Positions 20,243 to 34,239 of a DNA stretch of 64,000 nucleotides are shown here, in pieces. The translations under genes were made by a program, and so were the position numbers. The DNA is from DATKFM01 sp963810485 (GTDB lineage Bacteria; Pseudomonadota; Alphaproteobacteria; Dongiales; Dongiaceae). How positions within the stretch are numbered: position 1 is the stretch's first letter; each line of letters begins with the position of its first letter. A model generated the notes under the pieces. That model saw only the letters and a program-made list of their open reading frames with translations. It had not been told where the DNA came from and did no database searches. The stretch spans positions 186,001-250,000 of the forward strand of contig CAWENQ010000007.1 of the NCBI GenBank assembly GCA_963810485.1. The letters are read 5' to 3'.

Positions 20243-21727
20243 CGGCCCGTCCCCCGGCTTAGTTCCTGCGGCGCCTCTTCGGCGCCGGTGAGGCCCCGGA
20301 ACAGCGCCGCATACTGGGCTGCGCTCCTCTGCCAGGAGACATCGGCCCGCATGCCGCAGCGCTGCATCTCGCGCCAGCGCCGCTGGTCGCGGAACAACGC
20401 CGCCGTCCTGCCGAGCGCGTCCACATAGGATGGCGCATCGGTCGGCGCGAATTGAACGCCCGTGGCGACACCGGCTGCCATGCCGGCATCATTGGCGTCG
20501 ATGATGGTGTCGGCGAGGCCGCCGACCCGCGACACGACGGGGACGCAGCCATAGCGCAGGCCATAGAGCTGCGTCAGGCCGCAGGGTTCGAAGCGCGAGG
20601 GAATGAGGATCGCATCGGATCCCGCCTGCAGCAGATGCGACAAGCGCCTCGTCATAGCCGATGACAACGCCAACGCGCCCGGCATGGCGCTTCGCCGCGG
20701 CAGTGAAGGCCGCCTCCAGTCGCTGCATCGCCGGAACCCAGCAGCGCCAGGCGCGCGCCGGAATCGACCAGCGTATCGAGGCGTCTGCGCCACCAGATCC
20801 ATGCCCTTCTGCTCGGTCAGGCGGCTGACGATGCAATAGAGTGAGATCGTCGCCGACCTCGAAGCCGAAGCGCTGCTCGATCGCCCGCTTGTTGACCGCG
20901 CGCCGGGCCAGGCGCTTGACGTCGTAGGTCGTGGCGATATGGCTGTCGGTAGCGGGATCCCAGACGGTCGTGTCGATGCCGTTGACGATGCCGCTCAGCA
21001 CATGTCTGCCGCACGCGCAACAGGCCATCGAGGCCCATGCCGTTCTCCGTGCGTGCAGATCTCCCGCGCATAGGTGGGACTGACCGTGGTGATGGCATCG
21101 GCATATTGCAGCCCGGCCTTGAGATAGCCGACACCGCCATAATATTCGACGCCGTCGATGGCATAGGCCGCGGCCGGCAAGCCCAGCGATGCCGAAGATG
21201 GCCGCTGGGAACTGCCCCTGAAATGCCAGGTTGTGGATGGTGATGACGGACTTCGCGGCGCATGCCGGCCGAATCGCAGATAGGCCGGCGCCAGCGCCGC
21301 CTGCCAGTCATGGGCATGGAGGATATCAGGAACGAAAGCCGGCACGAGCGCCGCGGCCAGATCTCGGCCGCAGCGCGCGCGAAGCGCGGCAAAGCGCTGG
21401 GCATTGTCGGGCCAGTCCTTGCCGTCGGGGCCGAGATAGGGATTGCCGGGCCGGCCATAGAGATGCGGCGCATCGAGCACCAGGAGATCGAGTCCCTTCG
21501 CTTCGCCCGCCAGCAGCGTCGCCGGTCCGCCGAACAGATCCGCGAACTTGTGAACCGCCGTCGCGGTTCTCCAGCGCCGCCATGACCGCCGGATAGCCGG
21601 GCACCAGCGTCCTGACTCGCGACGCCATGCGGGCCGCAGCGCCGCCGGCAGCGCGCCGACGACATCGGCCAGCCCGCCGGTCTTGACCAGCGGAAAGATC
21701 TTCCGATGCGACGGCGAGGACTTTCAC
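20239..21727 (-). CDS. glgA: Glycogen synthase, ADP-glucose type (several frameshifts)
   Basis: Reconstructed about 490 residues. The GTG at 21727 begins VKVLAVASE; one extra base then hides the expected IFPLVKTGGLADVVGALPAAL, whose KTGGL loop binds ADP-glucose and is fully readable in the next frame. Further blocks: LDAPHLYGRPGNPYLGPDGKDWPDNAQRF, HAHDWQAAL, GLQYADAITTVSPTYA, VNGIDTTVWDPATD, and near the C-terminus AILIPSRFEPCGLTQLYGLRYG (GT5 signature with catalytic Glu). At least five indels. It adds glucose from ADP-glucose to glycogen. The GTG start overlaps a TGA that most likely ends glgC (GTGA), and its TGA overlaps the pgm ATG. Confidence 0.87.
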
Positions 21728-23002
21728 ATGCTCAGGCCGGAGCCTGTCGATCATCGGCTGGGTGATCAGGCAGATGCCGCTGTCGGTGCGCCGGAACCGC
21801 TTGGCGTCGCAATTCGGGATCTTCACCGACCACCAGGCCTTCCGGAATTTCCACGCCGCGATCGATCGACCACCCGCTTCAGCACTGGCGTTGCGGCCGA
21901 TATTCACATAGGGCAGCACCACCGCCTCTTCCATGCTGCGAGTAGGAATTCACCCGCACGCCGGTGAACAGCAGCGTGCGCCGCAGCGCCGCACCGGAAA
22001 CGATGCAGCCGCCGGAGACCAGCGAGGAGACCGCCTGGCCGCGCCGGCCTTCCTCGTCATGCACGAACTTCGCCGGCGGCGTGACCTCGCGCATAGGTCC
22101 AGATCGGCCAGTTGTGATCGTAGAGATCGAGCGCCGGCATCACGTCGGCAAGATCGATATTGGCTTCCCAATAGGCATCGACGGTTCCGACATCGCGCCA
22201 ATAGGCTTCGGCTTCCTGATCCGAGCGCACGCAGGATGTGGTGAAGCGATGCGCCACGGCCTTGCCGTTCTTCACGATATAGGGAATGATGTCCTTGCCG
22301 AAATCGTGGCTGGACTTCGGGATCGGCGGCGTCGCGCTGCAGCAGCTCGAACAGGAACTTCGTCTCGAACACATAGATGCCCATGGAGGCGAGCGCCATG
22401 TCGGGCTTGTCCGGCATGCCCGGCGGGTCCTTCGGCTTTTCGAGGAAGGTCTATGATCGTGCCCTTGTCGTCCACATGCATGACGCCGAAGCCGGTGGCC
22501 TCCATGCGCGGCACTTCGAGGCAGCCGACGGTGACATCGGCGCCGCTGTCCACATGCTGCTGCAGCATCAGCTCGTAATCCATCTTGTAGATGTGATCGC
22601 CGGCCAGGATCACCATGTAGCGCGGGCCGTAGCTTTCGATGATGTCGATGTTCTGGAACACCGCATCGGCGGTGCCCGCATACCACTGGTCTCGGAGACG
22701 CGCTGGCTGGCCGGCAGGATGTCGAAGCTCTCGTTGCGTTCCGGCCGCAGGAAGTTCCAGCCCCGCTGCAGATGGCGGATCAGGCTGTGGGCCTTGTATT
22801 GCGTCGCCACGCCGATGCGGCGGATGCCGGAATTCAGCGCATTGGACAGCGCGAAATCGATGATGCGCGACTTGCCGCCGAAATAGACCGCCGGCTTGGC
22901 GCGCCGGTCGGTCAGTTCCATCAGGCGGCTGCCGCGGCCGCCGGCCAGAACATAGGCCATGGCGTCACGGGCCAGCGGGGCGGTCTTCTGCAATTTGGCC
23001 AC
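21724..23002 (-). CDS. glgC: Glucose-1-phosphate adenylyltransferase (several frameshifts)
   Basis: Reconstructed about 426 residues, the family norm. The start at 23002 leads to AYVLAGGRGSRLMELTDRRAKPAVYFGGKSRIIDFALSNALNSG, the nucleotidyltransferase signature with the catalytic and regulatory Arg/Lys residues. After a frame change near 22690: FQNIDIIESYGPRYMVILAGDHIYKMDYE. Later blocks in other frames: FLEKPKDPPG-like, MALASMGIYVFETKFLFELL, DVGTVDAYWEANIDLADVMPALDLYD, GGCIVSGAALRRTLLFTGVRVNSYS, EEAVVLPYVNIGRNA, CDAKRFRRTDSGICLITQPMID. It makes ADP-glucose, the committed step of glycogen synthesis. About seven indels; two examined ones lie in short C runs. Confidence 0.9.
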
Positions 23003-23041
23003 TGAACGTCCTCCTCCTAAGCAGTGCCGTCGGTTTTCCGA

Positions 23042-25261
<2,220 letters not shown>

Positions 25262-25278
<17 letters not shown>

Positions 25279-27788
25279 TCCAGATATCCCGGGCATATTC
25301 CCGGATCGTGCGATCGCTGGAGAACCAGCCCATATTGGCGGTATTGCGAATGGCCTTGTCGGCCCAGAGCGCGCGGTCGTTCCACAGGTCGTCGACCTTG
25401 CGCTGGGCCGCGGCATAGGCGACGAAATCGGCGGTCACCATGAACCAGTCGCTGTTGTAGAGGCTGTCCACCAGCCCGCGGTAATCGGCCGGCATCGCCG
25501 GGCGAGAACACGCCGCCGCCGACCGCCTCCAGCACGCCCTTCAATTCGCGGCGATTGCTCGATGATCGGCCGCGGGTCGTAACCGGCGCTACGGCGCTCC
25601 GCCACCTCTTCCGCCGTCATGCCGAAGATGACGATGTTGTCGTCGCCCACATGCTCCCGGATTTCCACATTGGCGCCGTCCAGCGTGCCGATGGTCAGCG
25701 CGCCGTTCAGCGCGAACTTCATGTTGCCGGTGCCAGACGCCTCCATGCCGGCCGTCGAGATCTGTTCCGAGAGATCGGCGGCCGGCACGATCACCTCCGC
25801 CAGGCTCACATTGTAGTTGGGGATGAAGATTACCTTCAGCAGGCCGCGCACCGCCGGATCGCGGTTGATGATCGCGCCCACATCGTTGATCAGCTTGATG
25901 ATCGACTTCGCCTGCCGATAGCTGGCCGCGGCCTTGCCGGCGAAGATCTTCACCCGCGGCACCCAGTTGCGGTCGGGATGGGCGCGGATGGCGTTGTACA
26001 GGGCGATGGCCTCCAGCATGTTGAGAAGTTGGCGCTTGTATTCGTGGATGCGCTTGATCTGCACGTCGAACAGCGCCGAGGGATCGACGGGGATGCCGAG
26101 CCGCTGTGCGATCAGGTTGCGCCAGCTTCGACTTGTTGGCCCGCTTGATCTGCGCGAAACGCTCCTGAAACGCCGACGTCATCGGCAACGCGCTCGAGCT
26201 CCTTCAGCGCATCCACATCGTCCCGCAGCCGCTCGCCCACGGTTTCGCAGAGCAGCCGCGTCAGGCCCGGATTCACCTGCTGCAGCCAGCGCCGCGGCGT
26301 GATGCCATTGGTCTTGTTGTTGATGCGGCCGGGATAGAGGGCGTTCAGATGCTTGAACACCGTGACTTTCATCAGGTCGGTATGCAGCGCCGAAACGCCA
26401 TTGACCTTGTGCGAACCGACAAAGGCGAGCTGGCCCATGCGCACCCGCCGGCCGTCGTGATCGTCGATCAGCGACACCGCCGACAGCGTCTCGCCGTCGC
26501 CATGACCGCCCGCGCGCGCCTCCTCGATCAGCTTGCGTTGATGGCATAGACGATCTGCATGTGCCGCGGCAGCAGCCGCTCGAACAGATGGATCGGCCAG
26601 CTCTCCAGCGCCTCCGGCAGCAGCGTGTGATTGGTATAGGATGTCGTTGCGCGGACGATGTCCCAGGCCTCGTCGAAGGCGATGCCCTGGATGTCCATCA
26701 GCAGCCGCATCAACTCCGCCACGGCAATCGCCGGATGGGTGTCGTTGAGCTGGATGGACGCCTTGTCGGCGAGATTGCGTGCGTCCTTGAATTGCTGCCC
26801 ATGCCGCCGCAGCAGATCCTGCAGCGAGGCCGAGGTGAAGAAATATTCCTGCCGCAGCCGCAGCTCCTGCCCGGCCGGCGTCGCATCGGAGGGATACAGC
26901 ACCCGCGTGATGCTCTCGGCCCGCGTCCGTTCGATGGAGCGCGCCGACATGGTCGCCGCTGTTGAAGGCGTCGAGCCGGATCGGATCGACGGCCCGGGCA
27001 CTCCAGAGCCGCAGCGTGTTCACCCGCGCGCCGCGCCAGCCGACGATCGGCGTGTCGAAGGCGATGGCCAGAACGGTTTCGGCAGGCCGCCAGACATACG
27101 TTGCGCGGCCGTCGGACTCGATGTTTGCCTCGACGGCGCCGCCGAAGCCGACTTCATAGGAGTACTCCCGCCGCTCGAACTCCCAGGGATTGCCATGCAC
27201 CAGCCAATCCTCCGGCAGCTCCACCTGGGAGCCGTCGATGATCTTCTGCCGGAACAGGCCGTGGTCGTAGCGGATGCCGTAGCCATAGGCGGGGATGCCG
27301 ACCGTCGCCATGCTCTCCATGAAGCAGGCGGCCAGCCGCCCCAGCCCGCCATTGCCCAGCGCCGCATCGGGCTCCAGCTCCGCGATGACATCGAGATCGA
27401 CGCCCAGCCGCTGCAGCGCCGCGCGCACGGTGTCCGCCAGGCCGAGATTGCTGATGGCGTCCCGCAGCAGCCGTCCGATCAGGAATTCCAGCGACAGATA
27501 GTAGACCCGCTTGCTCTCGGAATGATAGGTATCCCGCGTGGACGCCATCCAGCGGTCGATCACACGGTCGCGCACCGCCAGGATGGTCGCCGCCAGCCAG
27601 TCATGGTTGCGGGCGACGATGGGATCCTTGCCGATCTCATAGGTCAGCTTGCGCAGGATCTCGTTGCTGAAGTCCGCCGGCTGGCTCGTGGGCGCCGGCG
27701 CCAGGCGGAGCGCGGACTTCGTCTCCTCGCGCTTGGACGCGGCCTCGCTGCCCTTGCCGTTGCGGTCGTTGTCGTAGGGACTGTTCAT
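25262..27788 (-). CDS. glgP: Glycogen/alpha-glucan phosphorylase (several frameshifts)
   Basis: Reconstructed about 842 residues. Start MNSPYDNDRNGKG at 27788. N-terminal blocks YYLSLEFLIGRLL and ALGNGGLGRLAACFMESMATVGIPAYGYGIRY are canonical GT35. The frame changes near 26950 to LRQEYFFTSASLQDLLRRH and NDTHPAIAVAELMR, again near 26535, then GSHKVNGVSALHT and INNKTNGITPRRWL, and later VQIKRIHEYKRQLLN. The pyridoxal-phosphate lysine lies in EASGTGNMKFALNGALTIG near 25720. Ends EYARDIWNVPTS. It releases glucose 1-phosphate from glycogen. It lies 8 bases after pgi and overlaps glgB by 17 bases. Confidence 0.92.
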
Positions 27789-27796
27789 GTCGATTT

Positions 27797-29455
<1,659 letters not shown>

Positions 29456-29466
29456 GCTTCCGCTTC

Positions 29467-30426
29467 TCAATGTACTTTGATGCCGGCCATGACGGCGGCG
29501 ACATCCGCCGAGGTCGGCAGATCCGCGCCGCGCCGGCTGCAGGTGATGGAAGAGGCGACGATGGCATAGTTCAGCACCGAGCCCAGCTTCTCGGCCGTCA
29601 GCCCGCCGATGCGCTTCAGGGAGAGCAGCCCCGCCCCACGCAATCCCGACAGCAACGCGGCGCTGAAGGTATCGCCGGCGCCAACAGTATCAACCACCTT
29701 GATATCGCGGCCGGGCACCTCGATCGTCTTGTCATCCAGGAAGGCCACCGCGCCCGCGCCGCCGCGCGTGACCACGACGAAGGACGGCCCCTGGGTCAGC
29801 CAGTCGCGCGCCACATCGGCGATGGCGGCTTCCGCGCCATAGGCCGTGGCGATATCCTCTTCGCTGGCCTTGACGATGGTGGCCGTGCGCAGGAACTGGC
29901 GGAACTGGGTCGGCCAGTCCTTCAGGTCGCCGATAACAGTCGGCCGGATATTGGGATCGAGGAAGATCACCCGCTGCCCCGCCTCGCGCTGCGCCAGCGC
30001 CAGGTAGGCCTCGGCCACCGGCTGCACGATCAGCGTATAGGAGCCGAAGGTCACGGCTTCGATGTCAGGCGCCAGCTCGGGTTTCAGGTCGGCGACGGTG
30101 ATGCTGCGGTCGGCGGCGCCCTCGCCATGGAACGAGTATTGCGGCTGCCCGGCCGCATCGGTCGCAACCACGCTGATGGTGGTCAGCCGCGGCGTCCGCA
30201 TCGCATAGTCGAGATTGACGTTCTCCGTCATCAGCAGGTCGGTGAGCAGGCGGCCAAAGCGGTCGGTGGAAAGCCCGGTGCAGAGCGCCGAGGGACAGCC
30301 GAGCCGGGACAACCCGATTGCCACATTGAACGGCGAGCCGCCGGCCACCGCCTCGGCCTTCAGCCGCGCGCCGTTGTCGCCGAGCACGAACAGATCCACC
30401 AGCGCTTCGCCGCAGACCAGGATCAT
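29467..30426 (-). CDS. frk: PfkB-family carbohydrate kinase, probable fructokinase
   Basis: 319 residues from ATG 30426 (MILVCGEALVDLF) with GGAGAG upstream. PfkB signature 1 is seen in GGSPFNVAIGLSRLG, and signature 2 in DTVGAGDTFSAALLSGL, which includes the catalytic Asp and anion hole. No frameshift. It would phosphorylate fructose at C6 using ATP. Assignment to fructose comes from context: divergent FrcBCA-type importer, ROK regulator upstream, pgi directly downstream. Other hexoses or sugar alcohol products remain possible. Confidence 0.88.
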   Translation of the reverse strand: MILVCGEALVDLFVLGDNGARLKAEAVAGGSPFNVAIGLSRLGCPSALCTGLSTDRFGRLLTDLLMTENVNLDYAMRTPRLTTISVVATDAAGQPQYSFHGEGAADRSITVADLKPELAPDIEAVTFGSYTLIVQPVAEAYLALAQREAGQRVIFLDPNIRPTVIGDLKDWPTQFRQFLRTATIVKASEEDIATAYGAEAAIADVARDWLTQGPSFVVVTRGGAGAVAFLDDKTIEVPGRDIKVVDTVGAGDTFSAALLSGLRGAGLLSLKRIGGLTAEKLGSVLNYAIVASSITCSRRGADLPTSADVAAVMAGIKVH

Positions 30427-30460
30427 GACGGCTGCTCTCCGCAGGTTAACCTCGCCGGCA

Positions 30461-31723
30461 TCAGGCCGCATCCTCCTTGAACAGCACGTCGCGGTCGATC
30501 GCGAAATTCGACAGCAGCGGCACGCTGGCCGCGCCCATCACCCTGGCATCGCCGCCGATGGTGCCTTCGATGACGGCGAAAGGCGACACGCCTTGGCGAT
30601 CCAAATCTCCCAGCTTGGTCCGGACCGCCGCGACAAGCCGCTGCCTGACGGCGCCGGGCATGGCGCCATCGATAATGACGGCCTCGCTGTCCAGCACCGC
30701 GACGGTCGATAGCGCCGCGGTCGCCAGTGCGGACGCCGTCTCATCGATCCACTCGTCGAGCGGTTCGCCGAAATTCGCCCAGCCGTTGCCGTTCTGCCAC
30801 AGCAGCATGGGATCCTGATGCCGCGCCGCCAGCTTCTTTTCCAGCACATAGAGCGAGGCGCTGCGGATCAGCTGCTGCGGACGGCCCTTCGCGGTCGGCG
30901 CGGGAACGGCCATCGAGCCCAGCGCCCCCGCATTGCCGTTGCGGCCCTGGTAGAGGCTGCCGTTCAGCACGATGCCGCCGCCGACGAAAGAACCGACGAA
31001 GAAATACACATAGTCGCGATAGCGGTTGCCGATGCCGAAGGTCAGCTCCGCCGCGCAGGCCGCGGTCGCGTCATTGCAGAGATAGACCGGTCCGGCGAAA
31101 GTCTTGGCGATCTGCTCCTTGATATCGAAGCCGCGCCATTCCTCCAGCACATCGTGCGGGGCGCCGACCTCGCTTTCCCAGTTCCAGATCTCGAAGGGGG
31201 CGGCGATGCCGACACCGCAGATGCGCGACGCCTGCGCCGGCGCAAGTTCGCCGGTGATGATGTCGAAGCCTTCGGTGAACAGCCGCATGGTGTCCTGGGG
31301 CGTCGGATAGCGATAGGCATAGCGCATCGTGCCGCGCACGCCGCCGGCGAGATCCAGCAGCATGAGATCGGCGCTGCGGCGGCCGATCTTCAGGCCGACG
31401 GAGAACGCACCATCGGGATTCAGCGACAGCGGCACCGGCGGCTGGCCGATTTGCCCCTTCTTCGGTTTCTCCTTCAGCAGCAGCCCGTCGGCCTCCAGCT
31501 GCTTGATGATGATCGACACCGTCTGCGCCGACAGCCCGGTAAGCCGGGCGATCTCGGCCTTGGGCAAGCGGCCATGGCGGCGGATCAGCGACAGCGCCAG
31601 GCGCTCATTATAGAGACGCACGCCGCTCTGATTGGTGCCGCGGGTCGGGTCGGCCCGGCGCGACGGTCCGGCGCCAGAGCCGCTCCAGTCGTGTTTGCCC
31701 GGAGGATTGTGGGGAATTGACAT
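30461..31723 (-). CDS. ROK-family transcriptional regulator
   Basis: 420 residues. The N-terminal winged helix-turn-helix spans roughly residues 38-90: LALSLIRRHGRLPKAEIARLTGLSAQTVS, IIKQLEADGLL. It is followed by a ROK sugar-kinase fold (GVGIAAPFE, LCNDATAACAAE, GSFVGGGIVLNG, GRNGNAGALGSM). The histidine and cysteine zinc cluster of sugar-kinase ROK proteins is not apparent, in keeping with a regulator. Most ROK regulators repress transport and kinase genes until the sugar or its phosphate binds. It is the first gene of the glycogen operon and divergent from frcBCA; the palindrome at 31816-31850 is the likely operator. Confidence 0.92.
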   Translation of the reverse strand: MSIPHNPPGKHDWSGSGAGPSRRADPTRGTNQSGVRLYNERLALSLIRRHGRLPKAEIARLTGLSAQTVSIIIKQLEADGLLLKEKPKKGQIGQPPVPLSLNPDGAFSVGLKIGRRSADLMLLDLAGGVRGTMRYAYRYPTPQDTMRLFTEGFDIITGELAPAQASRICGVGIAAPFEIWNWESEVGAPHDVLEEWRGFDIKEQIAKTFAGPVYLCNDATAACAAELTFGIGNRYRDYVYFFVGSFVGGGIVLNGSLYQGRNGNAGALGSMAVPAPTAKGRPQQLIRSASLYVLEKKLAARHQDPMLLWQNGNGWANFGEPLDEWIDETASALATAALSTVAVLDSEAVIIDGAMPGAVRQRLVAAVRTKLGDLDRQGVSPFAVIEGTIGGDARVMGAASVPLLSNFAIDRDVLFKEDAA

Positions 31724-31815
31724 TACGTGGCCTTACCTAATCCGTTGCCTTCAAATAATAAAATGGAATTTCTGGCTCACCCGATTGCTGGATCATGGCG
31801 GCAAACAACGAGTCT

Positions 31816-31850
31816 GTCAATAATTAAATCAAAGTGATTTAATTATTGAC
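31816..31850. promoter_or_regulatory. 35-bp perfect palindrome, probable ROK operator
   Basis: Arms 31816-31831 and 31835-31850 are exact 16-base reverse complements (GTCAATAATTAAATCA and mate) around a 3-base AAG centre. The site is AT-rich in GC-rich surroundings and sits between the ROK gene start (31723) and frcB (32009). ROK regulators bind long AT-rich inverted repeats, so this is the likely shared operator controlling both the importer and the regulator-kinase-glycogen operon. Confidence 0.8.
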
Positions 31851-32008
31851 ATCGTGATTGAGGAGGCGTTATCTGCGCAAAGAGCACGGGTTCGAGGACA
31901 GCGGTTCACACTGATAATTGGGTCACGCTTTTGCAACCGGTCGCTCACAAGAACAGGCATCAACGTCTGACTGCGGATCGCAGCGGCATCTACTGGAGGA
32001 GAACCACA

Positions 32009-33043
32009 GTGAAATCGAGATTGCTTCAAATGACATCCCTCGCCTTCGGCGCTTCTCTGTTGCTGATGGCCGGACCGGCGCCGTCGAAGGCCGAAGAGAT
32101 CATCATCGGCCTGATCACCAAGACCGACACCAATCCCTTCTTCGTCAAGATGAAGGAAGGCGCCGAGGCAAAGGCCAAGGAGATGGGCGCGGAACTGCGC
32201 GCCTTCGCCGGCAAAGTGGATGGCGACAACGAGACCCAGGTTGCCGCGGTCGAGAGCCTGATTGCCGCCGGCGCCAAGGGCATCCTGATTACGCCCAGCG
32301 ACTCGAAGGCCATCGTGCCGACCATCGAAAGGGCGCGCGAGGCCGGATTGCTGGTCATCGCCTTGGATACGCCGCTGGATCCCGCCAACGCTGCCGATGC
32401 CACATTCGCCACCGACAACTTCAAGGCCGGCGAGCTGATCGGCCAGTGGGCGGCCTCGATGCTCGGCGACAAGGCGGCGGAAGCCAAGATCGCGTTCCTC
32501 GACCTCAGCCCCAATGAAGTGTCGGTCGACGTCCTGCGCGACCAGGGCTTCATGAAGGGCTTCGGCATCGACGTGAAGGATGTCTCCGACATCGGCGACG
32601 AGGACGATCCCCGCATCGTCGGCCATGACGTCACCGCCGGCAATGACGAAGGCGGCCGCAAGGCGATGGAGAACCTGCTGCAGAAGGACCCGGAAGTGAA
32701 CGTGGTCTACACCATCAACGAACCCGCGGCAGCCGGCGCCTATGAAGCGCTGAAGGCCATGGGCCGCGAGAAGGATGTGCTGGTCGTCTCCGTCGATGGC
32801 GGCTGTCCAGGGGTGAAGAACGTGCAGGACGGCGTCATCGGCGCGACCTCCATGCAGTTCCCGCTGCTGATGGCCTCCATGGGCGTGGAAGCGATCGTCG
32901 AGTTTGCGAAGTCGGGCAAGAAGCCGGAAACCACGCCCGGTCTCGATTTCTTCAACACGGGCGTCGAGCTGATCACCGACAAGCCGGTCGACGGTCTGCC
33001 CTCTCTCACTTCCGCCGACGCGCTCGGCAAGTGCTGGGGTTGA
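32009..33043 (+). CDS. frcB: Sugar (fructose-type) ABC transporter substrate-binding protein
   Basis: 344 residues from GTG 32009, preferred because GGAGGAG lies 8 bases upstream and a signal peptide follows (VKSRLLQMTSLAFGASLLLMAGPAPSKAEE). The mature part is a Peripla_BP_4/CUT2 binding protein: IIIGLITKTDTNPFFVKMKEGAEAKAKE, GILITPSDSKAIVP, VIALDTPLDP, VVYTINEPAAAGAYEAL. The length and these stretches resemble FrcB. It binds the sugar in the periplasm. First gene of frcBCA; a stable hairpin follows its stop, likely allowing more binding protein than permease. Confidence 0.88.
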   Translation: MKSRLLQMTSLAFGASLLLMAGPAPSKAEEIIIGLITKTDTNPFFVKMKEGAEAKAKEMGAELRAFAGKVDGDNETQVAAVESLIAAGAKGILITPSDSKAIVPTIERAREAGLLVIALDTPLDPANAADATFATDNFKAGELIGQWAASMLGDKAAEAKIAFLDLSPNEVSVDVLRDQGFMKGFGIDVKDVSDIGDEDDPRIVGHDVTAGNDEGGRKAMENLLQKDPEVNVVYTINEPAAAGAYEALKAMGREKDVLVVSVDGGCPGVKNVQDGVIGATSMQFPLLMASMGVEAIVEFAKSGKKPETTPGLDFFNTGVELITDKPVDGLPSLTSADALGKCWG

Positions 33044-33078
33044 TCCCGACGGTATCAGTCTGATCCCAAGGTAACCGG

Positions 33079-33116
33079 CCGGAAGAGGATGGCCATTCAG
33101 GCCATCCTCTTTCCGG
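33079..33116 (+). terminator. Stem-loop between frcB and frcC
   Basis: Arms 33079-33094 and 33100-33116 pair along 16 bases with a single bulged T and a five-base loop. There is no long T run afterwards. Such hairpins between binding-protein and permease genes commonly protect the upstream mRNA or partially terminate. Confidence 0.7.
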
Positions 33117-33153
33117 ACCTCGACAACAAGAACCCTTTTGATTGGGGGACATC

Positions 33154-34239
33154 ATGGCCGCCGGGCAGCAAGATTCTTCAGCCAAGATGGCTGACTATGA
33201 GAAGGTCTCGAAGCAAGGCGATACGAAAGTCGCCAGCTTCGATGAAGACGAGAATACGCCGCTGCGGCGGCTCCAGCATTTCCTGCATTCCAATCCGACG
33301 GCCATTCCGGTTATCGTCCTTGTGCTGGGCATCATCCTTTTCACCGCCATCGCCGGCGGGAAATTCCTTCACCCCTTCAATCTCTCGCTGATCCTGCAGC
33401 AAGTGACGATCATCGGGTTTGTGGCGATCGCCCAGTCCCTCATCGTCCTGACGGCCGGCATCGATTTGTCGGTCGGCGCCATCATGGTTCTTTCGTCGGT
33501 CGTGATGGGAAAATTCGCCATGCAGCTCGGCCTGCCGCTGCCGATCGCTTTTGCGTCCGGCCTGCTGGTCGGCGTGATCTGCGGCGCCATCAACGGCTTC
33601 CTGGTCACGCGGCTGCGCCTGCCGCCCTTCATCGTCACGCTGGGTACCTGGAGTATCTTTTTCGCGCTCAATCTCTGGTACTCCGGCAGCGAGACGATCC
33701 GTTCCCAGGATATCGAGGCAACGGCGCCGTTCCTGCAGTGGACAGGCGCTTCATTTGATTTTCTCAAGTTCCGCATCACCGTGGGTTCGCTCCTGATGCT
33801 CGGCATGTTCGGGCTGTTCTGGTACATCCTCAATTGGACGGCCTATGGACGCCACATCTACGCGGTCGGCGATGATCCCGACGCCGCCCGCCTCGCCGGC
33901 ATCAGCACGGACAAGCTGCTGCTGTCGGTCTACATGATCGCCGGCCTGATCTGCTCGATCGCCGGCTGGGCGCTGATCGGCCGCATCGGCTCGGTCAGTC
34001 CGCAAGCGGGCTACACCGCGAACCTGGACAGCATCACCGCCGTGGTGATCGGCGGCATCAGCCTGTTCGGCGGCCGCGGCTCGATCCTGGGGCCGCTGAT
34101 CGGCGCCCTCATCGTCGGCGTGTTCCGCAGCGGCCTGGCGCAATCCGGCGTCGATGTGCTGTGGCAGGAATTCACCGTCGGCATTCTCATCATCGTAGCG
34201 GTCGCGATCGACCAATGGCTCAGAAAGGTGTCGGCATGA
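33154..34239 (+). CDS. frcC: Sugar ABC transporter permease (CUT2, fructose type)
   Basis: 361 residues from ATG 33154, with GGGGGA 4 bases upstream; an in-frame TTG at 33142 is less likely. The N-terminal 50 residues are hydrophilic (DEDENTPLRRLQHFL) and about ten membrane helices follow. BPD_transp_2 features: LTAGIDLSVGAIMVLSSVV, GVICGAINGFLVTRLRLPPFIVTLGTWSIF, and ITAVVIGGISLFGGRGSILGPLIGALIVG, the segment contacting the ATPase. It forms the inner-membrane channel with the ATPase encoded next; its stop overlaps the frcA ATG. Confidence 0.93.
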   Translation: MAAGQQDSSAKMADYEKVSKQGDTKVASFDEDENTPLRRLQHFLHSNPTAIPVIVLVLGIILFTAIAGGKFLHPFNLSLILQQVTIIGFVAIAQSLIVLTAGIDLSVGAIMVLSSVVMGKFAMQLGLPLPIAFASGLLVGVICGAINGFLVTRLRLPPFIVTLGTWSIFFALNLWYSGSETIRSQDIEATAPFLQWTGASFDFLKFRITVGSLLMLGMFGLFWYILNWTAYGRHIYAVGDDPDAARLAGISTDKLLLSVYMIAGLICSIAGWALIGRIGSVSPQAGYTANLDSITAVVIGGISLFGGRGSILGPLIGALIVGVFRSGLAQSGVDVLWQEFTVGILIIVAVAIDQWLRKVSA

